In this document: positions 16,392 to 25,630 of the stretch, in pieces
Layout of the letters: every line of letters starts with the position of its first letter
Numbering within the stretch: position 1 is the stretch's first letter
Source of the DNA: Thiomonas intermedia
GTDB taxonomy: Bacteria; Pseudomonadota; Gammaproteobacteria; Burkholderiales; Burkholderiaceae_C
DNA length: 64,000 nucleotides
Assembly: GCF_002028405.1 (NCBI RefSeq)
Contig: NZ_CP020046.1
Span: forward strand, 124,001-188,000
Reading direction: 5' to 3'
Notes under the pieces: generated by a model
Database searches by the model: none
Seen by the model: the letters and a program-made list of their open reading frames with translations, nothing else
What the model was told of the DNA's origin: nothing
Made by a program: the position numbers and the translations under genes

Positions 16392-19300
16392 ATGCATGAC
16401 AGTCTCCGAATCGTGTCACGCATGCCCCACAACCACCGCTTTTCGAGCGATCGCCGTCGCATCCTGATCGTGGCGATCATCGCCAACCTGCTGCTGGCCG
16501 CAGCCGTCGCCGCCGTGCTGTGGAATGGCTGGGAGCGCAATGTCCGTGGCATTGAGCGCATTCTGCAGAGCGAAGTGGCCTTCTGGGCCGATGCCACGAA
16601 CCAGCGTTTCGACCAGTTGCAGTCCACCTGCACCCTGGCCCAGCGACAGCTCCAGCGCGATCCCCGCTTGCTGCTGGCCCCTTCGCCGTGGTTGCGCGAT
16701 CTCGATGACCGGGCGCCCTTCATCGCCGGGGTGTCTCTGGTCGCCGCCAATGGCGACCTGCTCGCGGTGGTGCCCGGCCGGGCCCTCGCGCTGAAGACGC
16801 CGTCCGCCTTGCTCGCACGGGCAAGCTTCCATCAGGCCTTGAATGCGCCGGGCCACATTCAGATCGGCCTCGCCATGCCCGATCCTCTCCAACCTGCGAA
16901 GACGGTTTCTCCGGTCTATTGCGCACTGCAGACGGATTCGCCTCAGCGCAACGTGGTGCTGGAGTTCAACATGGGGCTGCAACAGGCTCTCCTGGGCCTG
17001 CATCCCCATCTGACCAGTCTGGACGGCAAGGGTCGCTGGGTGCCCGCGGTCGGTTTGCTGCGTGCCGACGGCTACCTGCTCGCGCGGCTGCCCCCGCCGC
17101 TGCCTCATACGCGCGGCGATCTGGCCCGCGCCCCGGCACGCGGCATTCTCGCGCGCGAGATCGCGGCCAAGCCGGCCGAGCGCTTCGGCGTCTTCAGCGG
17201 GCCGGTCCAGGCCGTCGGAGGCGCGAGCACCTTCGGCGCCTGGCAGAGGCTGGAGGAGCACCCTATCGTGGCCTTCACCAGCCTGCCCACCGAGGCGCTC
17301 ACGGTGATCTGGTGGCGGCAGTCATGGCCGGTGCTCGTCGGCTGGGGCTTGCTCCTGCTGCTGCAGATCGTGGGCGGCGTGCTCATCAGCCGCAGCATGG
17401 AGCGGCAGCACCGGCTGGTGCAGATCAACACCGCCCTCGCGCAGGCCAATCAGGCCGCGGCCGCGGCCACAGATGAAACCGCGCTGTTCCAGCGCATCTG
17501 CGACCTCAGCGTGGACCCTGGCGGCATGCAGCTGGCCTGGATCGGGCGACCCGACGCCGGAGGGCAGGCCCGAGTGCTCGCCGCATCGGGCAAGACGGGC
17601 TATCTCGACGGCCTGCACCTTTCCATCCACGCGACCGAAAAAAGCGGCCAAGGCCCTTTCGGTGTGGCCTGGCGCGATGCGGGCGCCGTGTTTATCCAGG
17701 GTGATCGATCCGACCTACTGATCATCCCCTGGGCCGACCGCATGGAACGGTTCGACCTGCACACCATGGCCGCCCTGCCCGTGCTGCGGCAGGGACAGCT
17801 CAACGCCATCTTCAGCATCTATCGCGTCAGCGCCTCGCGCATCACCCGCGACCAGCGCGGCCTGCTGGAAGAACTGGCCCGCAGCCTGGGACGGGGGCTC
17901 GACCGCCTCGACCTCGCCGCGGCCGAACGCAAGGAGCGCGAAAGCCGCGAGCGCCAGCAGGAGCTGGTGCGGTCGGTGCTGGCGCAGATCGACATTCTGA
18001 TCAGCGCGCGCCACGACCAGGAAGTGCTCGACAACGCCTGCACCCGCCTGCTGGAGACCGGCCTGTTTGCCGCCGTGTGGGTGGGCCGGCCCGACGATCA
18101 AGACATCGTCCGGGCCATCGCCGCGGGGGGACATGCGCTGGACGTTCTCGCCGCCCAGCCGCCGCTGGCCGTCAGTGCCGACGCCGCGCACGCGCTTGCG
18201 CGCGCCTGGCGCACCGGCCAGGAGCAGCAGGACCGCCACGACCCCTCGCCCTTACTGGCTCCCTGGAGCGAGTTCTCGCCGCCAGAGTGGCGGCAGCTCG
18301 CGCTGGCCTTGCCGCTGCGGCGCAACGGCACGCGATGGGCGGTGCTGGTTCTGGTCGTGCTCAATGGCGGCGACCTGGACGACGCATTGCACGCCCTGCT
18401 GCGCCGGGTGGCCAGCCTGATCGAGCAGGCGCTGGGCGAGATCGACCTCAAGGCCGACCTGGAAACCGAGCAGGCGCAGCAGCGGCATCTGGCCCGCCAT
18501 GACGCCCTCACCGGCCTGCCCAACCGCCTCGCTCTCGAGCATCACCTGCCCCTGGCCATGGCCAGAGCCCGTCGGCACAAGACACTGCTTGCGGTGGGCG
18601 TGATGGATCTCGACGACTTCAAGCCCGTCAACGATACCCACGGCCACGCTGCGGGCGACCAGCTGCTGCGCCAGCTGGGCGAACGTCTGAGGGTCGCGGT
18701 GCGCGAAACCGATCTGGTGGCCCGGCTGGGCGGCGACGAGTTCGTGCTGGTGCTCGAAGGCGTGGCGCAGGCCGGCGATCTGCCCATCGTGCTCGACCGC
18801 ATCCACAGCGCGGTCGAAATCCCGTTCGATCTGGGCGACGGTGTCATGGCCAAGGTCGGCATGAGCCTGGGTGTGACGCTCTACCCGGACGACGACGCCC
18901 AGGCCGAGGTGCTGCTGCGCCATGCCGATGCGGCACTCTATGCCAGCAAGGCGCACAAGCGCGACCGGACGATCTGGTGGCAACGCTGGAACGACAGCGT
19001 GGAGCACGTCGCGGGCAAGCCGGCCGACCTGCCGGTGCAGATCGACCCCTACGGAGACGGCGCGGCGCGGCTGCTCGGCCTGGTCGGCGACCTGCTCACG
19101 AGCAAGGCCACGGCCTTCGTCGATCGCTTCTACGCCACGCTCGGGCAAGACCCCGAGGCGGCGGCCTTGCTGGCGGCGCTTTCGCCCGAGGAGATGGCTC
19201 AGTTGAGCGAGCGGCAGAGTCTTCGGCTCCGTCAGATTCTGCTGCCCGAACTGTCGGCTGAAACCCACCAGGACGACGCGCGGCGAACCGGCGGCGTTCA

Positions 19301-20936
19301 CGCCCTGGTCGGTCTCAACACGGGAGCGCTGGTCAACAGCATGGGCAGCTATCTGCAGAGCCTGCATGATCTGATGGCCGAGGCCCCGGCGCGCGGACAA
19401 GACCGCGCCCTTCTCGGGCAGCTGGTCACCGCGCGGCTGCAGCGCGAACTTCAATGGCAAAGCGAGGGCGCCCAGACCCTGCGCGACCAGTACCAGCAGA
19501 TGCTGTTCGGGCTGGAACAGATGCAGCCCGAGCTGACGCAATGGGCCGATCTGGCGCGCACCGTGCTCGACTCGGTCGTCGAGCTGCCCGGCATGGCCGC
19601 CACCGTCATCTACAAGCCTGATGCGCAGGGCGAGTTCGTGCCTGAGTTCACCGCCGGCATGTTCGACGACTACTGGCAAGCCCTGGAACAGGTCGACATG
19701 GCCAATCTCGCCATCGACCCCAGGAGCGAATTCGGCCAGACCCCGCACCCGCGCAGCTGGCGCAGCGAACAGATCGAAACCAACGCCAGCTACGTCACCG
19801 ACCCCCGCATGGCCCCCTGGCGTGCGGCCGCCCACAGCGTGGGCATTCGCAGCTCGGCCGCCGTGCCGGTGAAGGACAGCCGCGGCCGCATGCTCGCGGT
19901 CATGGGTCTGTACGGACGCTACCCCGGCATGTTCAACACCCAGAGCATGCTCAGCTTCCTGCGCGGCCTCGAACAATTGTTCGAACGCGGGCTCTACGGG
20001 CTCATGACACGGCGGGAGACCGCCCTCCTGCCGGTTCGTGACCGCCGTGCCTGGCGGCACCGGCTGTTCAGCGGCGGCCTGGAAATGCACTACCAGCCCC
20101 TGGTGAATCTGTCCGATGGCAAACCCACCGCGATGGAAGCCCTGGCCCGCCTGCGTCTCGACGACGGTCGGCTGATCGGCCCAGGACAGTTTTTGCCCTC
20201 CTTTGGCGCCTCCGAACTCACCCGTCTGTTCACCCTCGGGCTCGAGCAGGCGCTGAACCAGTTGACCCAGTGGGATGCGGCCGATCACCCGCTCGATCTC
20301 TCGGTCAACCTGCCCCTGGAGGTTTTGCTCATGCCCGAGTGCGCCCGCTGGGTGGCCGACGCCCTGCGCGCCCGGCACATCGCACCGGAGCGGCTCAGGT
20401 TGGAGATCCTGGAAGATGCCGACTTTCAGAACGATGCCGAACGTGACCGCGCCGTGCGCAGCCTGGCCCAGACCGGCGTGCGGCTGGTGATGGACGATCT
20501 GGGCAGCGGCTACAGCAGCCTGCTGCGCCTGCGCACCCTGCCGTTCGACACGGTCAAGATCGATCAGGGTCTGGTGCGTCAGATTCCTTCGGAGGCGCAA
20601 TCCGAGGCGGACGGCATGATCGGTTTCATTGGCGCCCTGGTGCGCATGACCCAGGCCCTGGGGCTGAAGGTCGTGGTCGAAGGGCTCGAAACGCCTGCCC
20701 TGGTGGAAGTCGCCGCGGTGCTGGGCGCCGATGTCGGTCAGGGCTATGCGCTGGCCAAGCCGATGCCCGCCAGCGAGGTGCCGGGCTGGCTGCGGACCTT
20801 TCTCTGCGTCACCCAGGCCTCGGAGCCGCAGACCGAGCTGGGCCAGCGGGCGCTGAATTGGGTGCGTGCCCATGCGGAACGCCATCGGGCCGAATGGAGT
20901 CCACTCACCCAGCAGCCGCCTTCGCGACTGCATTGA
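16392..20936 (+). CDS. Very large membrane GGDEF-EAL protein with Cache, GAF and globin-like sensor regions
   Basis: A 1514-residue inner-membrane protein. TM1 (about 23-45) and TM2 (about 313-335) flank a Cache-like periplasmic domain. Two GAF-like regions follow (about 360-515 and 535-680), then GGDEF (about 690-855), a globin-coupled-sensor-like helical region (about 875-1035), another GAF (about 1045-1190) and EAL (about 1200-1465). GGDEF at 780-784 and the inhibitory site R771-E-T-D774 are intact, as are EAL 1249-1251, DDLGSGYSSL, KIDQGLV and VVVEGLE, so both c-di-GMP synthesis and breakdown look possible. The last 620 residues match the architecture of the 4213-6297 protein. It closes the chemotaxis gene run. 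Confidence 0.87.
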   Translation: MHDSLRIVSRMPHNHRFSSDRRRILIVAIIANLLLAAAVAAVLWNGWERNVRGIERILQSEVAFWADATNQRFDQLQSTCTLAQRQLQRDPRLLLAPSPWLRDLDDRAPFIAGVSLVAANGDLLAVVPGRALALKTPSALLARASFHQALNAPGHIQIGLAMPDPLQPAKTVSPVYCALQTDSPQRNVVLEFNMGLQQALLGLHPHLTSLDGKGRWVPAVGLLRADGYLLARLPPPLPHTRGDLARAPARGILAREIAAKPAERFGVFSGPVQAVGGASTFGAWQRLEEHPIVAFTSLPTEALTVIWWRQSWPVLVGWGLLLLLQIVGGVLISRSMERQHRLVQINTALAQANQAAAAATDETALFQRICDLSVDPGGMQLAWIGRPDAGGQARVLAASGKTGYLDGLHLSIHATEKSGQGPFGVAWRDAGAVFIQGDRSDLLIIPWADRMERFDLHTMAALPVLRQGQLNAIFSIYRVSASRITRDQRGLLEELARSLGRGLDRLDLAAAERKERESRERQQELVRSVLAQIDILISARHDQEVLDNACTRLLETGLFAAVWVGRPDDQDIVRAIAAGGHALDVLAAQPPLAVSADAAHALARAWRTGQEQQDRHDPSPLLAPWSEFSPPEWRQLALALPLRRNGTRWAVLVLVVLNGGDLDDALHALLRRVASLIEQALGEIDLKADLETEQAQQRHLARHDALTGLPNRLALEHHLPLAMARARRHKTLLAVGVMDLDDFKPVNDTHGHAAGDQLLRQLGERLRVAVRETDLVARLGGDEFVLVLEGVAQAGDLPIVLDRIHSAVEIPFDLGDGVMAKVGMSLGVTLYPDDDAQAEVLLRHADAALYASKAHKRDRTIWWQRWNDSVEHVAGKPADLPVQIDPYGDGAARLLGLVGDLLTSKATAFVDRFYATLGQDPEAAALLAALSPEEMAQLSERQSLRLRQILLPELSAETHQDDARRTGGVHALVGLNTGALVNSMGSYLQSLHDLMAEAPARGQDRALLGQLVTARLQRELQWQSEGAQTLRDQYQQMLFGLEQMQPELTQWADLARTVLDSVVELPGMAATVIYKPDAQGEFVPEFTAGMFDDYWQALEQVDMANLAIDPRSEFGQTPHPRSWRSEQIETNASYVTDPRMAPWRAAAHSVGIRSSAAVPVKDSRGRMLAVMGLYGRYPGMFNTQSMLSFLRGLEQLFERGLYGLMTRRETALLPVRDRRAWRHRLFSGGLEMHYQPLVNLSDGKPTAMEALARLRLDDGRLIGPGQFLPSFGASELTRLFTLGLEQALNQLTQWDAADHPLDLSVNLPLEVLLMPECARWVADALRARHIAPERLRLEILEDADFQNDAERDRAVRSLAQTGVRLVMDDLGSGYSSLLRLRTLPFDTVKIDQGLVRQIPSEAQSEADGMIGFIGALVRMTQALGLKVVVEGLETPALVEVAAVLGADVGQGYALAKPMPASEVPGWLRTFLCVTQASEPQTELGQRALNWVRAHAERHRAEWSPLTQQPPSRLH

Positions 20937-20950
20937 CCGCAGGCCGCACC

Positions 20951-21346
20951 ATGAACCACAACCCTTCCGAGGACAGCGCGGTTTTCCGAAGCCATGCGAC
21001 CGATCCGGTCGACGCGCTGCTCAAGCAGGCCGACTGGGCTCGGCTGGCCCGTCCCGGCCTGTTTCAGCCCCGCCCGGTGATCATCCGCACCTTCTGGCCC
21101 GAGGCTCGCGTGCTGGGTTCAGGCACTTTAGTCGGGCAGGACGGGCCACGCTGGGTGGTGCTGACCGACTTTCCCCTCGATCCGGGCATGGGCCTGACGG
21201 TGGGGCAGGTGCTGGAGGAACTCGGCACGCTGGCGCACTTCACCTGCGAGGTCCAGACCTGCCATGCGGGCCAGCGACCGGAAGATGCGGGCAAAGACGT
21301 GTTCATCTCCCGCCTGGAATGCGGGCGCGGCGACCCGCGGGGCTGA
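20951..21346 (+). CDS. Unknown small protein after the GGDEF-EAL gene
   Basis: A 131-residue protein with mixed beta-rich character: VIIRTFWPEARVLGSGTLV, RWVVLTDFPLDPGMGLTVGQ and a C-terminal DVFISRLECG. No motif is recognised; no PilZ RxxxR or D-x-S-x2-G signature is visible. ATG 20951 lies 14 bases after the previous stop, so it is probably the last gene of the chemotaxis/c-di-GMP transcript. It converges on the diguanylate cyclase gene, with 13 bases between the two stop codons. A role in c-di-GMP signalling is only suggested by position. Confidence 0.6.
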   Translation: MNHNPSEDSAVFRSHATDPVDALLKQADWARLARPGLFQPRPVIIRTFWPEARVLGSGTLVGQDGPRWVVLTDFPLDPGMGLTVGQVLEELGTLAHFTCEVQTCHAGQRPEDAGKDVFISRLECGRGDPRG

Positions 21347-21359
21347 CCCCGGCGGCCGT

Positions 21360-23024
21360 TCAGCCCCGCAGCGTGAAGTAGCGCAACGCGCTTTTGGGCA
21401 GGCTTCCACCTGCCTTGGCACCGTCGCAGGGCACGGCGAATTCGACCCGTTTGCGCCCCGCCTGCTTGGCCTGCAGCAAGGCCGCGTCGACGCGCTGATA
21501 GACCGCCGCGAAGTCTTCTCCGGGGCACAGTTCGCCGACCCCGGCGCTGAAGCTCAGAGGAATGCGGCGCCCGCCCGCATCGTGCACCAGGGTCTGGTCG
21601 CTGAACGCGGCCAGCAGGCGTTGCACCACCACCAGCGATTGCTGAACCGGCGTGTCCGGCAGCATGAGCATGAACTCTTCGCCTCCCATGCGGGCCACGC
21701 GGTCGCTGGGTCTGACCAGGCGGCGGGCCAGCGTGACCAGGGCCTTGAGAACCTCGTCGCCCGTATCGTGGCCATGGGTGTCGTTCACCGCCTTGAAATG
21801 ATCGAGATCGAGCAGCGCCAGCGTCAGCGGCGCGTGCTGATGCACGGCGCGCAACTGCATGCGGCTGAACTCGGCATCGAGACCGCGACGGTTGAGCGCG
21901 CCGGTGAGCGGATCTTCCTGCAACTGCTGGCTGGCCTGCTCCAGCTCGCCCTCCAGCGAGCGAATGCGCTCCTGCGCCGCCTGGGCCTGACGCTGGGCCT
22001 CGGCCAGATGCACGCCAAGCTCGCCGCTGCGCTTCTGCATGCTGCGGCTGTCTTCGAGCACGTCCTGCACCAGATCGCGGATTTCGTCCCACTCGCGGCT
22101 GCTCTGCAGTTGGTTCAGCCGACCTTCCATGCGCTGGTTGTACTCGCCCCCTTCTGCCGCATAGTCGCCCAGCTTGCGCACCAGCAGGTCGATCAGCGCC
22201 TTGGCGGTGTTGTGCGCGTCGTCTTCGCTCTTGCGCAGCACGCTGTGGCGCACCAGAAGATCGCGCACCGCGTTCTGCGCCTGCTCGATGCGCTCGGGTT
22301 CGAGCGGCTGCTGCAACTGCTCGCTGATGGCCGTGGCCTGCACGCCCACCCAGGCCTGGGGCACGAGATCGCCAAGATGCCCGAGCAGCAGCTTGACCAG
22401 CTCGATCAGGCCGTTGCGCACCGCGTCTTCGCTGGACCGTTCGCGGTCGATGGCCAGCCAGACCTCGCGCGCCTGCGCTCCCAGCTCGGAGGGCTGCGCG
22501 GCCGCATCGTCCACCGCGGCGATCAGCGCCCGCAGCAGAGGCTGGGCACCGCTGGGATCGCAGAAAGGTTGCACGCCATGTTTGAGGCTCTGCAACAGCA
22601 AGGCACGCCAATCACTCCCGTCGCGCCGGGTATCGGCCTCGCGCAGCTCGATCGGGCGGGATGCGGGCGGGCTTCCGTTGCGTGCGGGCAGCGCGCTCCA
22701 GCGATCGAGCAGTTGCCCAAATTCGGCCCAGAGCGCATCGGCCGAAGGCAGGCTGCCCAGATGGCCGAGCTGCTGACGCTTCTGCAGTTGCGACAGCCCC
22801 TGCTGCGAACGCTCCCATTGTTCGATCAGCCGCTGCAAGGAGCGGCCCCAGTCTGCGGGCTCCGGGTTTGGCGCCGAGTGCGGCGCCGCCAAGGGTTCGG
22901 ATGGCGGCAAGGCCCCATCCTGGAGGCTCTCGAAGACTCGCCGATAGTTGTCCGGGGTGGGCTGAAGCTTGAGTTCGAGCAAGCGCTTGAGCGTGGCGCG
23001 CGCCTGATCGGCAATGGTGGTCAT
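21360..23024 (-). CDS. Diguanylate cyclase with helical N-terminal region
   Basis: A 554-residue soluble protein. The first 390 residues are mostly helical, starting TTIADQARATLKRLLELKLQ and ending in a long coiled coil (about 310-385). The C-terminal GGDEF domain (about 390-550) has GGEEF at 447-451 and an inhibitory RxxD (RPSD) five residues upstream. It should make c-di-GMP from two GTP, with product inhibition. It is the last gene of the minus-strand flagellar block, 45 bases after the FlhB-tail homologue, so its output is likely aimed at motility. Confidence 0.88.
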   Translation of the reverse strand: MTTIADQARATLKRLLELKLQPTPDNYRRVFESLQDGALPPSEPLAAPHSAPNPEPADWGRSLQRLIEQWERSQQGLSQLQKRQQLGHLGSLPSADALWAEFGQLLDRWSALPARNGSPPASRPIELREADTRRDGSDWRALLLQSLKHGVQPFCDPSGAQPLLRALIAAVDDAAAQPSELGAQAREVWLAIDRERSSEDAVRNGLIELVKLLLGHLGDLVPQAWVGVQATAISEQLQQPLEPERIEQAQNAVRDLLVRHSVLRKSEDDAHNTAKALIDLLVRKLGDYAAEGGEYNQRMEGRLNQLQSSREWDEIRDLVQDVLEDSRSMQKRSGELGVHLAEAQRQAQAAQERIRSLEGELEQASQQLQEDPLTGALNRRGLDAEFSRMQLRAVHQHAPLTLALLDLDHFKAVNDTHGHDTGDEVLKALVTLARRLVRPSDRVARMGGEEFMLMLPDTPVQQSLVVVQRLLAAFSDQTLVHDAGGRRIPLSFSAGVGELCPGEDFAAVYQRVDAALLQAKQAGRKRVEFAVPCDGAKAGGSLPKSALRYFTLRG

Positions 23025-23069
23025 GGGAGGAATTCTTAGTTTGTAGATTTGTTTCTACGGCATCGTATT

Positions 23070-23405
23070 TCAGGTCGATCCAGGCAAATGTAAAGTCGGA
23101 GGCTCCGGGGGCGCCGACGCGGACTCGAGCCGCCAAAGCCAGGCCAGCAGCTCGGCCACGGCGGTATACAGCGCCGGGGGAATCTGGCTGTCGAGATCCA
23201 CGGCCATGAGCAGTTGCACCAATTGCGGCGACTCGTGCACATACACGCCGGCCTCCCTGGCGCGGGCCACAATCGCCTCGGCCATCAAGCCCTGTCCTTT
23301 GGCGACGACTTCAGGCGCCCCCGCCGCATCGGCGTCGTAGCGCAGCGCCACGGCCTGGCGCCGCTCGGCACGCGGCCTATTCTCTGGCGGCGGCTGCGTG
23401 CTCAC
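23070..23405 (-). CDS. FlhB C-terminal-like protein (FlhX/YlqH family)
   Basis: A 111-residue protein matching only the cytoplasmic tail of FlhB: AVALRYDADAAGAPEVVAKG, ARAREAGVYVHESPQLVQLL and IPPALYTAVAELLAWLW. The NPTH self-cleavage site of true FlhB is replaced by the AVALRYD region, as is usual for stand-alone homologues that can substitute for the FlhB C-domain at the export gate. The start is GTG 23405, overlapping the fliK stop (GTGA), so it is translationally coupled to fliK. Together they probably take part in switching export from hook to filament substrates. Confidence 0.82.
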   Translation of the reverse strand: MSTQPPPENRPRAERRQAVALRYDADAAGAPEVVAKGQGLMAEAIVARAREAGVYVHESPQLVQLLMAVDLDSQIPPALYTAVAELLAWLWRLESASAPPEPPTLHLPGST

Positions 23406-24634
23406 GCCGGTTCTCCCCCGGAAGACCGATCCAGTTGAAGCACACCCACCTCCAGACCCGCCGTCTGCAAGGCCCTGCGCAACTGCGGCAAGGCCGCATC
23501 GACACGCTCCTGCGCCTTGGTGTCGTGGCGAAGCACCACATCCACGCGGTGCCCGTCCAGCCGTAGCCGGGCCTGCACCGGGCCGAGCTGCGGCAGGTCG
23601 AGGTCGATCTGGGTACTCCACGGACGTTCGGCGGGCGTCTGCGGTCTGCCGCGATCTTCCGGATCGGGCCGCAGACTCCAGCGCGCGGTCTGGCCCGGCC
23701 ACAGCAGCCCTTCCCAAATCACCTGCCCCTGCATCAGCGCCTGCAGCTGTTGCTGGACCACGCCGTGCAGCTCGGCGGGCAGGCGTGAGGCCAGCGCGGC
23801 CGGATCGCTCGCGACCTGCGGCCCGCTCTGAACCGTGCTGTACGCCGCCAGGGCGGCATGCCGAGGGATCGGCACAACGTCCGGCATCTGCGGCGCAGGG
23901 CTCGCCGTCGAAGTCGCCGTCGAGGCACTGGGCTGTGAGTTGGGCGTGGCCGACGGAGAAGCCGTGGTCTGCGGCGCAGGCGTCGTCTGCAGCAGAGGCG
24001 AGAGCCTGCCCTGCGGCTGCGCCAACAGCACCGACAGCGGCTGCTGGCCCTGCGCCCACGCGCCCAGATGACTTTCGTAGAACAGCCCGCTGTCGCTCAG
24101 CGCGCCTGCGAGCCGTTGCGCCGCCTGGGGCGTGGGCATCGTGGGGTCAGGCCACACGGGCGTCGCGGCTGCAGAACGCGCGCCGGGTGCGCCTGCGGCC
24201 CCCGCGCCCGCCTGCGAAACGCTGGCCGCCTGCATCTGCTGCAACAGACCGAGCAACTGCCCGGGACCGGACAACTGCGCCTGCACGGCCGCCGTCTGTC
24301 CTTGCTGCGGCGCCAGCAGAAACTGCGCCTGACCGTTCTGCGAACCGAGATAGATGAGCGGCAGACGCGAGCCGACCTGGGGCGCCGTGCCGGGCAGGGT
24401 CGCGGCGACCAGCGCGTTGCCCAGACGCAGCATCACCTGGGTCTGCATGCGTCCGTCGGCTGCGGCGCCCGCTGCCGCCGAGGCCCCTGAAGCCACCGGC
24501 TGAACCTGCACGACTTCGGCCTCGAAGGCGGTGCCCGGCGCTGCCGAGAAAGCACCGCTCTCGGCGCGGGCGGGGCCAGTCGATCCAACGGGGGAAACCG
24601 TGGCAACGCCGCTCAGAACCGGCGGCAGGCTCAC
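23402..24634 (-). CDS. fliK: Flagellar hook-length control protein FliK
   Basis: A 410-residue protein with a long Ala/Gln/Pro/Ser-rich N-terminal ruler region and the folded FliK C-terminal domain (about 320-400): STQIDLDLPQLGPVQARLRL, HRVDVVLRHDTKA and LPQLRRALQTAGLEVGVLQL. FliK is exported intermittently and, at the right hook length, makes FlhB switch substrate specificity. It is followed, with a 4-base overlap, by an FlhB-tail homologue. A block of 61-bp tandem repeats lies directly upstream. The composition is skewed but the frame is intact. Confidence 0.88.
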   Translation of the reverse strand: MSLPPVLSGVATVSPVGSTGPARAESGAFSAAPGTAFEAEVVQVQPVASGASAAAGAAADGRMQTQVMLRLGNALVAATLPGTAPQVGSRLPLIYLGSQNGQAQFLLAPQQGQTAAVQAQLSGPGQLLGLLQQMQAASVSQAGAGAAGAPGARSAAATPVWPDPTMPTPQAAQRLAGALSDSGLFYESHLGAWAQGQQPLSVLLAQPQGRLSPLLQTTPAPQTTASPSATPNSQPSASTATSTASPAPQMPDVVPIPRHAALAAYSTVQSGPQVASDPAALASRLPAELHGVVQQQLQALMQGQVIWEGLLWPGQTARWSLRPDPEDRGRPQTPAERPWSTQIDLDLPQLGPVQARLRLDGHRVDVVLRHDTKAQERVDAALPQLRRALQTAGLEVGVLQLDRSSGGEPA

Positions 24635-24642
24635 GTCAATGC

Positions 24643-24817
24643 CCTCCGCGCTGCGCGCTGCGGGATGAGCGCTTGGGGCGGCCCGGCGCGGTCACAGGAC
24701 GAACCTCCGTGCTGCGCGCTGCGGGATGAGCGCTTGGGGCGGCCCGGCGCGCTCACAGGACGACCCTCCGCGCTGCGCGCTGCGGGATGAGCGCTTGGGG
24801 CGGCCCGGCGCGCTCAT
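24643..24817. repeat. 61-bp direct tandem repeat, nearly three copies
   Basis: Copies start at 24643, 24704 and 24765, each opening CCTCC(G/C)(C/T)GCTGCGCGCTGC and containing GGGATGAGCGCTTGGGGCGG. They differ at only a few bases, and the third copy stops short, near 24817. The block fills the whole gap between the DUF2802 gene and fliK. No spacers are present, so it is not a CRISPR. It may affect fliK transcription or arise by slippage. Confidence 0.85.
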
Positions 24818-24821
24818 GGCC

Positions 24822-25277
24822 TCAGACCGGCTCCTGGCGCAGGTGGATGATCAGCTCCGCCTCGGCTTCGCTCAGACCGCAGCGCTCGGCGATTTCACGC
24901 ACGGGCAGGCCTTGGCGGGCCAGGTTGCGCACTTTCGCGCCCACCTCGTCAGCGGAAGGCAGATCGGCCGATTCGTGCAGCACCGGAAAATCGGAGAGCC
25001 CGACGGTTTCGACCGCGGACGCGGGGGAGACCGGGTCGGGGATCGAAACCGATACCGGCTCGGGCGCCGCCTCCGCGCGTGGCGCCAAGGTGAACAGCGC
25101 CGAAGGCGGCGGCGTCGCCGCGTCGCGCTCCTGCTCCAGGGTCTGGACGCGCAATTGAAGACCGTGGACCTGATCGCGCGTGGCCGCGAGCAGGTCGAGC
25201 ATGCGCTTGAGGGTGAGGGTCAGCGCGATCTGCAGGGCCACGATCAGCGCGGCGAAGACGAGAAGGATGAGGGTCAT
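24822..25277 (-). CDS. DUF2802 membrane-anchored protein of flagellar loci
   Basis: A 151-residue protein with an N-terminal membrane helix (TLILLVFAALIVALQIALTL), a coiled coil (about 25-50), a Pro/Ala-rich linker and a C-terminal DUF2802-type helical segment, VGAKVRNLARQGLPVREIAE followed by RCGLSEAEAELIIHL. Genes of this family follow the cheW/motCD region in pseudomonads. The role is unknown; the C-terminal part resembles a helix-turn-helix. It lies downstream of the MotC-type gene on the same strand. Confidence 0.75.
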   Translation of the reverse strand: MTLILLVFAALIVALQIALTLTLKRMLDLLAATRDQVHGLQLRVQTLEQERDAATPPPSALFTLAPRAEAAPEPVSVSIPDPVSPASAVETVGLSDFPVLHESADLPSADEVGAKVRNLARQGLPVREIAERCGLSEAEAELIIHLRQEPV

Positions 25278-25327
25278 GATGGCGCGAAAAGTGGGCAGAC
25301 GGAAAAGAGGTTCAGGTGGAGCCGGGC

Positions 25328-25546
25328 TCAGGCGCGGTCATCAATGTACCTGCCGCGGGGCGCGTCGGGATCGGGCGTCGCGGCCGGGGGCGCATCGGGC
25401 TGGCTCGAAGGCGTGGAATCCTCGGGGGGCGTGCGCCCCGGCCCCGGTTTGCGCCCGGGCGAATCTTGCCGTCCTCGACCGCCGCCATCGGGCAGCCGGG
25501 AAACCGGGTCATAGGCCCCCACCGGATTGATCGTCGCCTCGTCCAT
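25328..25546 (-). CDS. Small unknown Pro/Gly-rich protein between motC and the DUF2802 gene
   Basis: A 72-residue, probably disordered protein starting MDEATINPVGAYDPVSRLPD, followed by Pro, Arg, Gly and Asp repeats and ending RGRYIDDRA. A strong GGAAGGAG Shine-Dalgarno 7 bases before ATG 25546 supports translation; GTG 25552 is an alternative. It occupies the place where motD, the MotB-type partner of motC, is found in pseudomonads, but has no membrane helix or OmpA-like domain. Function unknown. Confidence 0.55.
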   Translation of the reverse strand: MDEATINPVGAYDPVSRLPDGGGRGRQDSPGRKPGPGRTPPEDSTPSSQPDAPPAATPDPDAPRGRYIDDRA

Positions 25547-25630
25547 CTTCACGCTCCTTCCGGCAGGCCCGGGTCATGACACGCCGGGCTCTGCCGCCCG
25601 CCGCGCGGCGGGCGCCTGTTCGGCGTTGCC

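Noticed and set aside
18252-20933. Minus-strand open frame of 893 codons opposite the GGDEF-EAL gene
   Set aside because: No domain pattern; the opposite strand has intact GGDEF and EAL motifs.
24643-24817. CRISPR array
   Set aside because: Units are contiguous direct repeats of 61 bases without spacers, and no cas gene is near.
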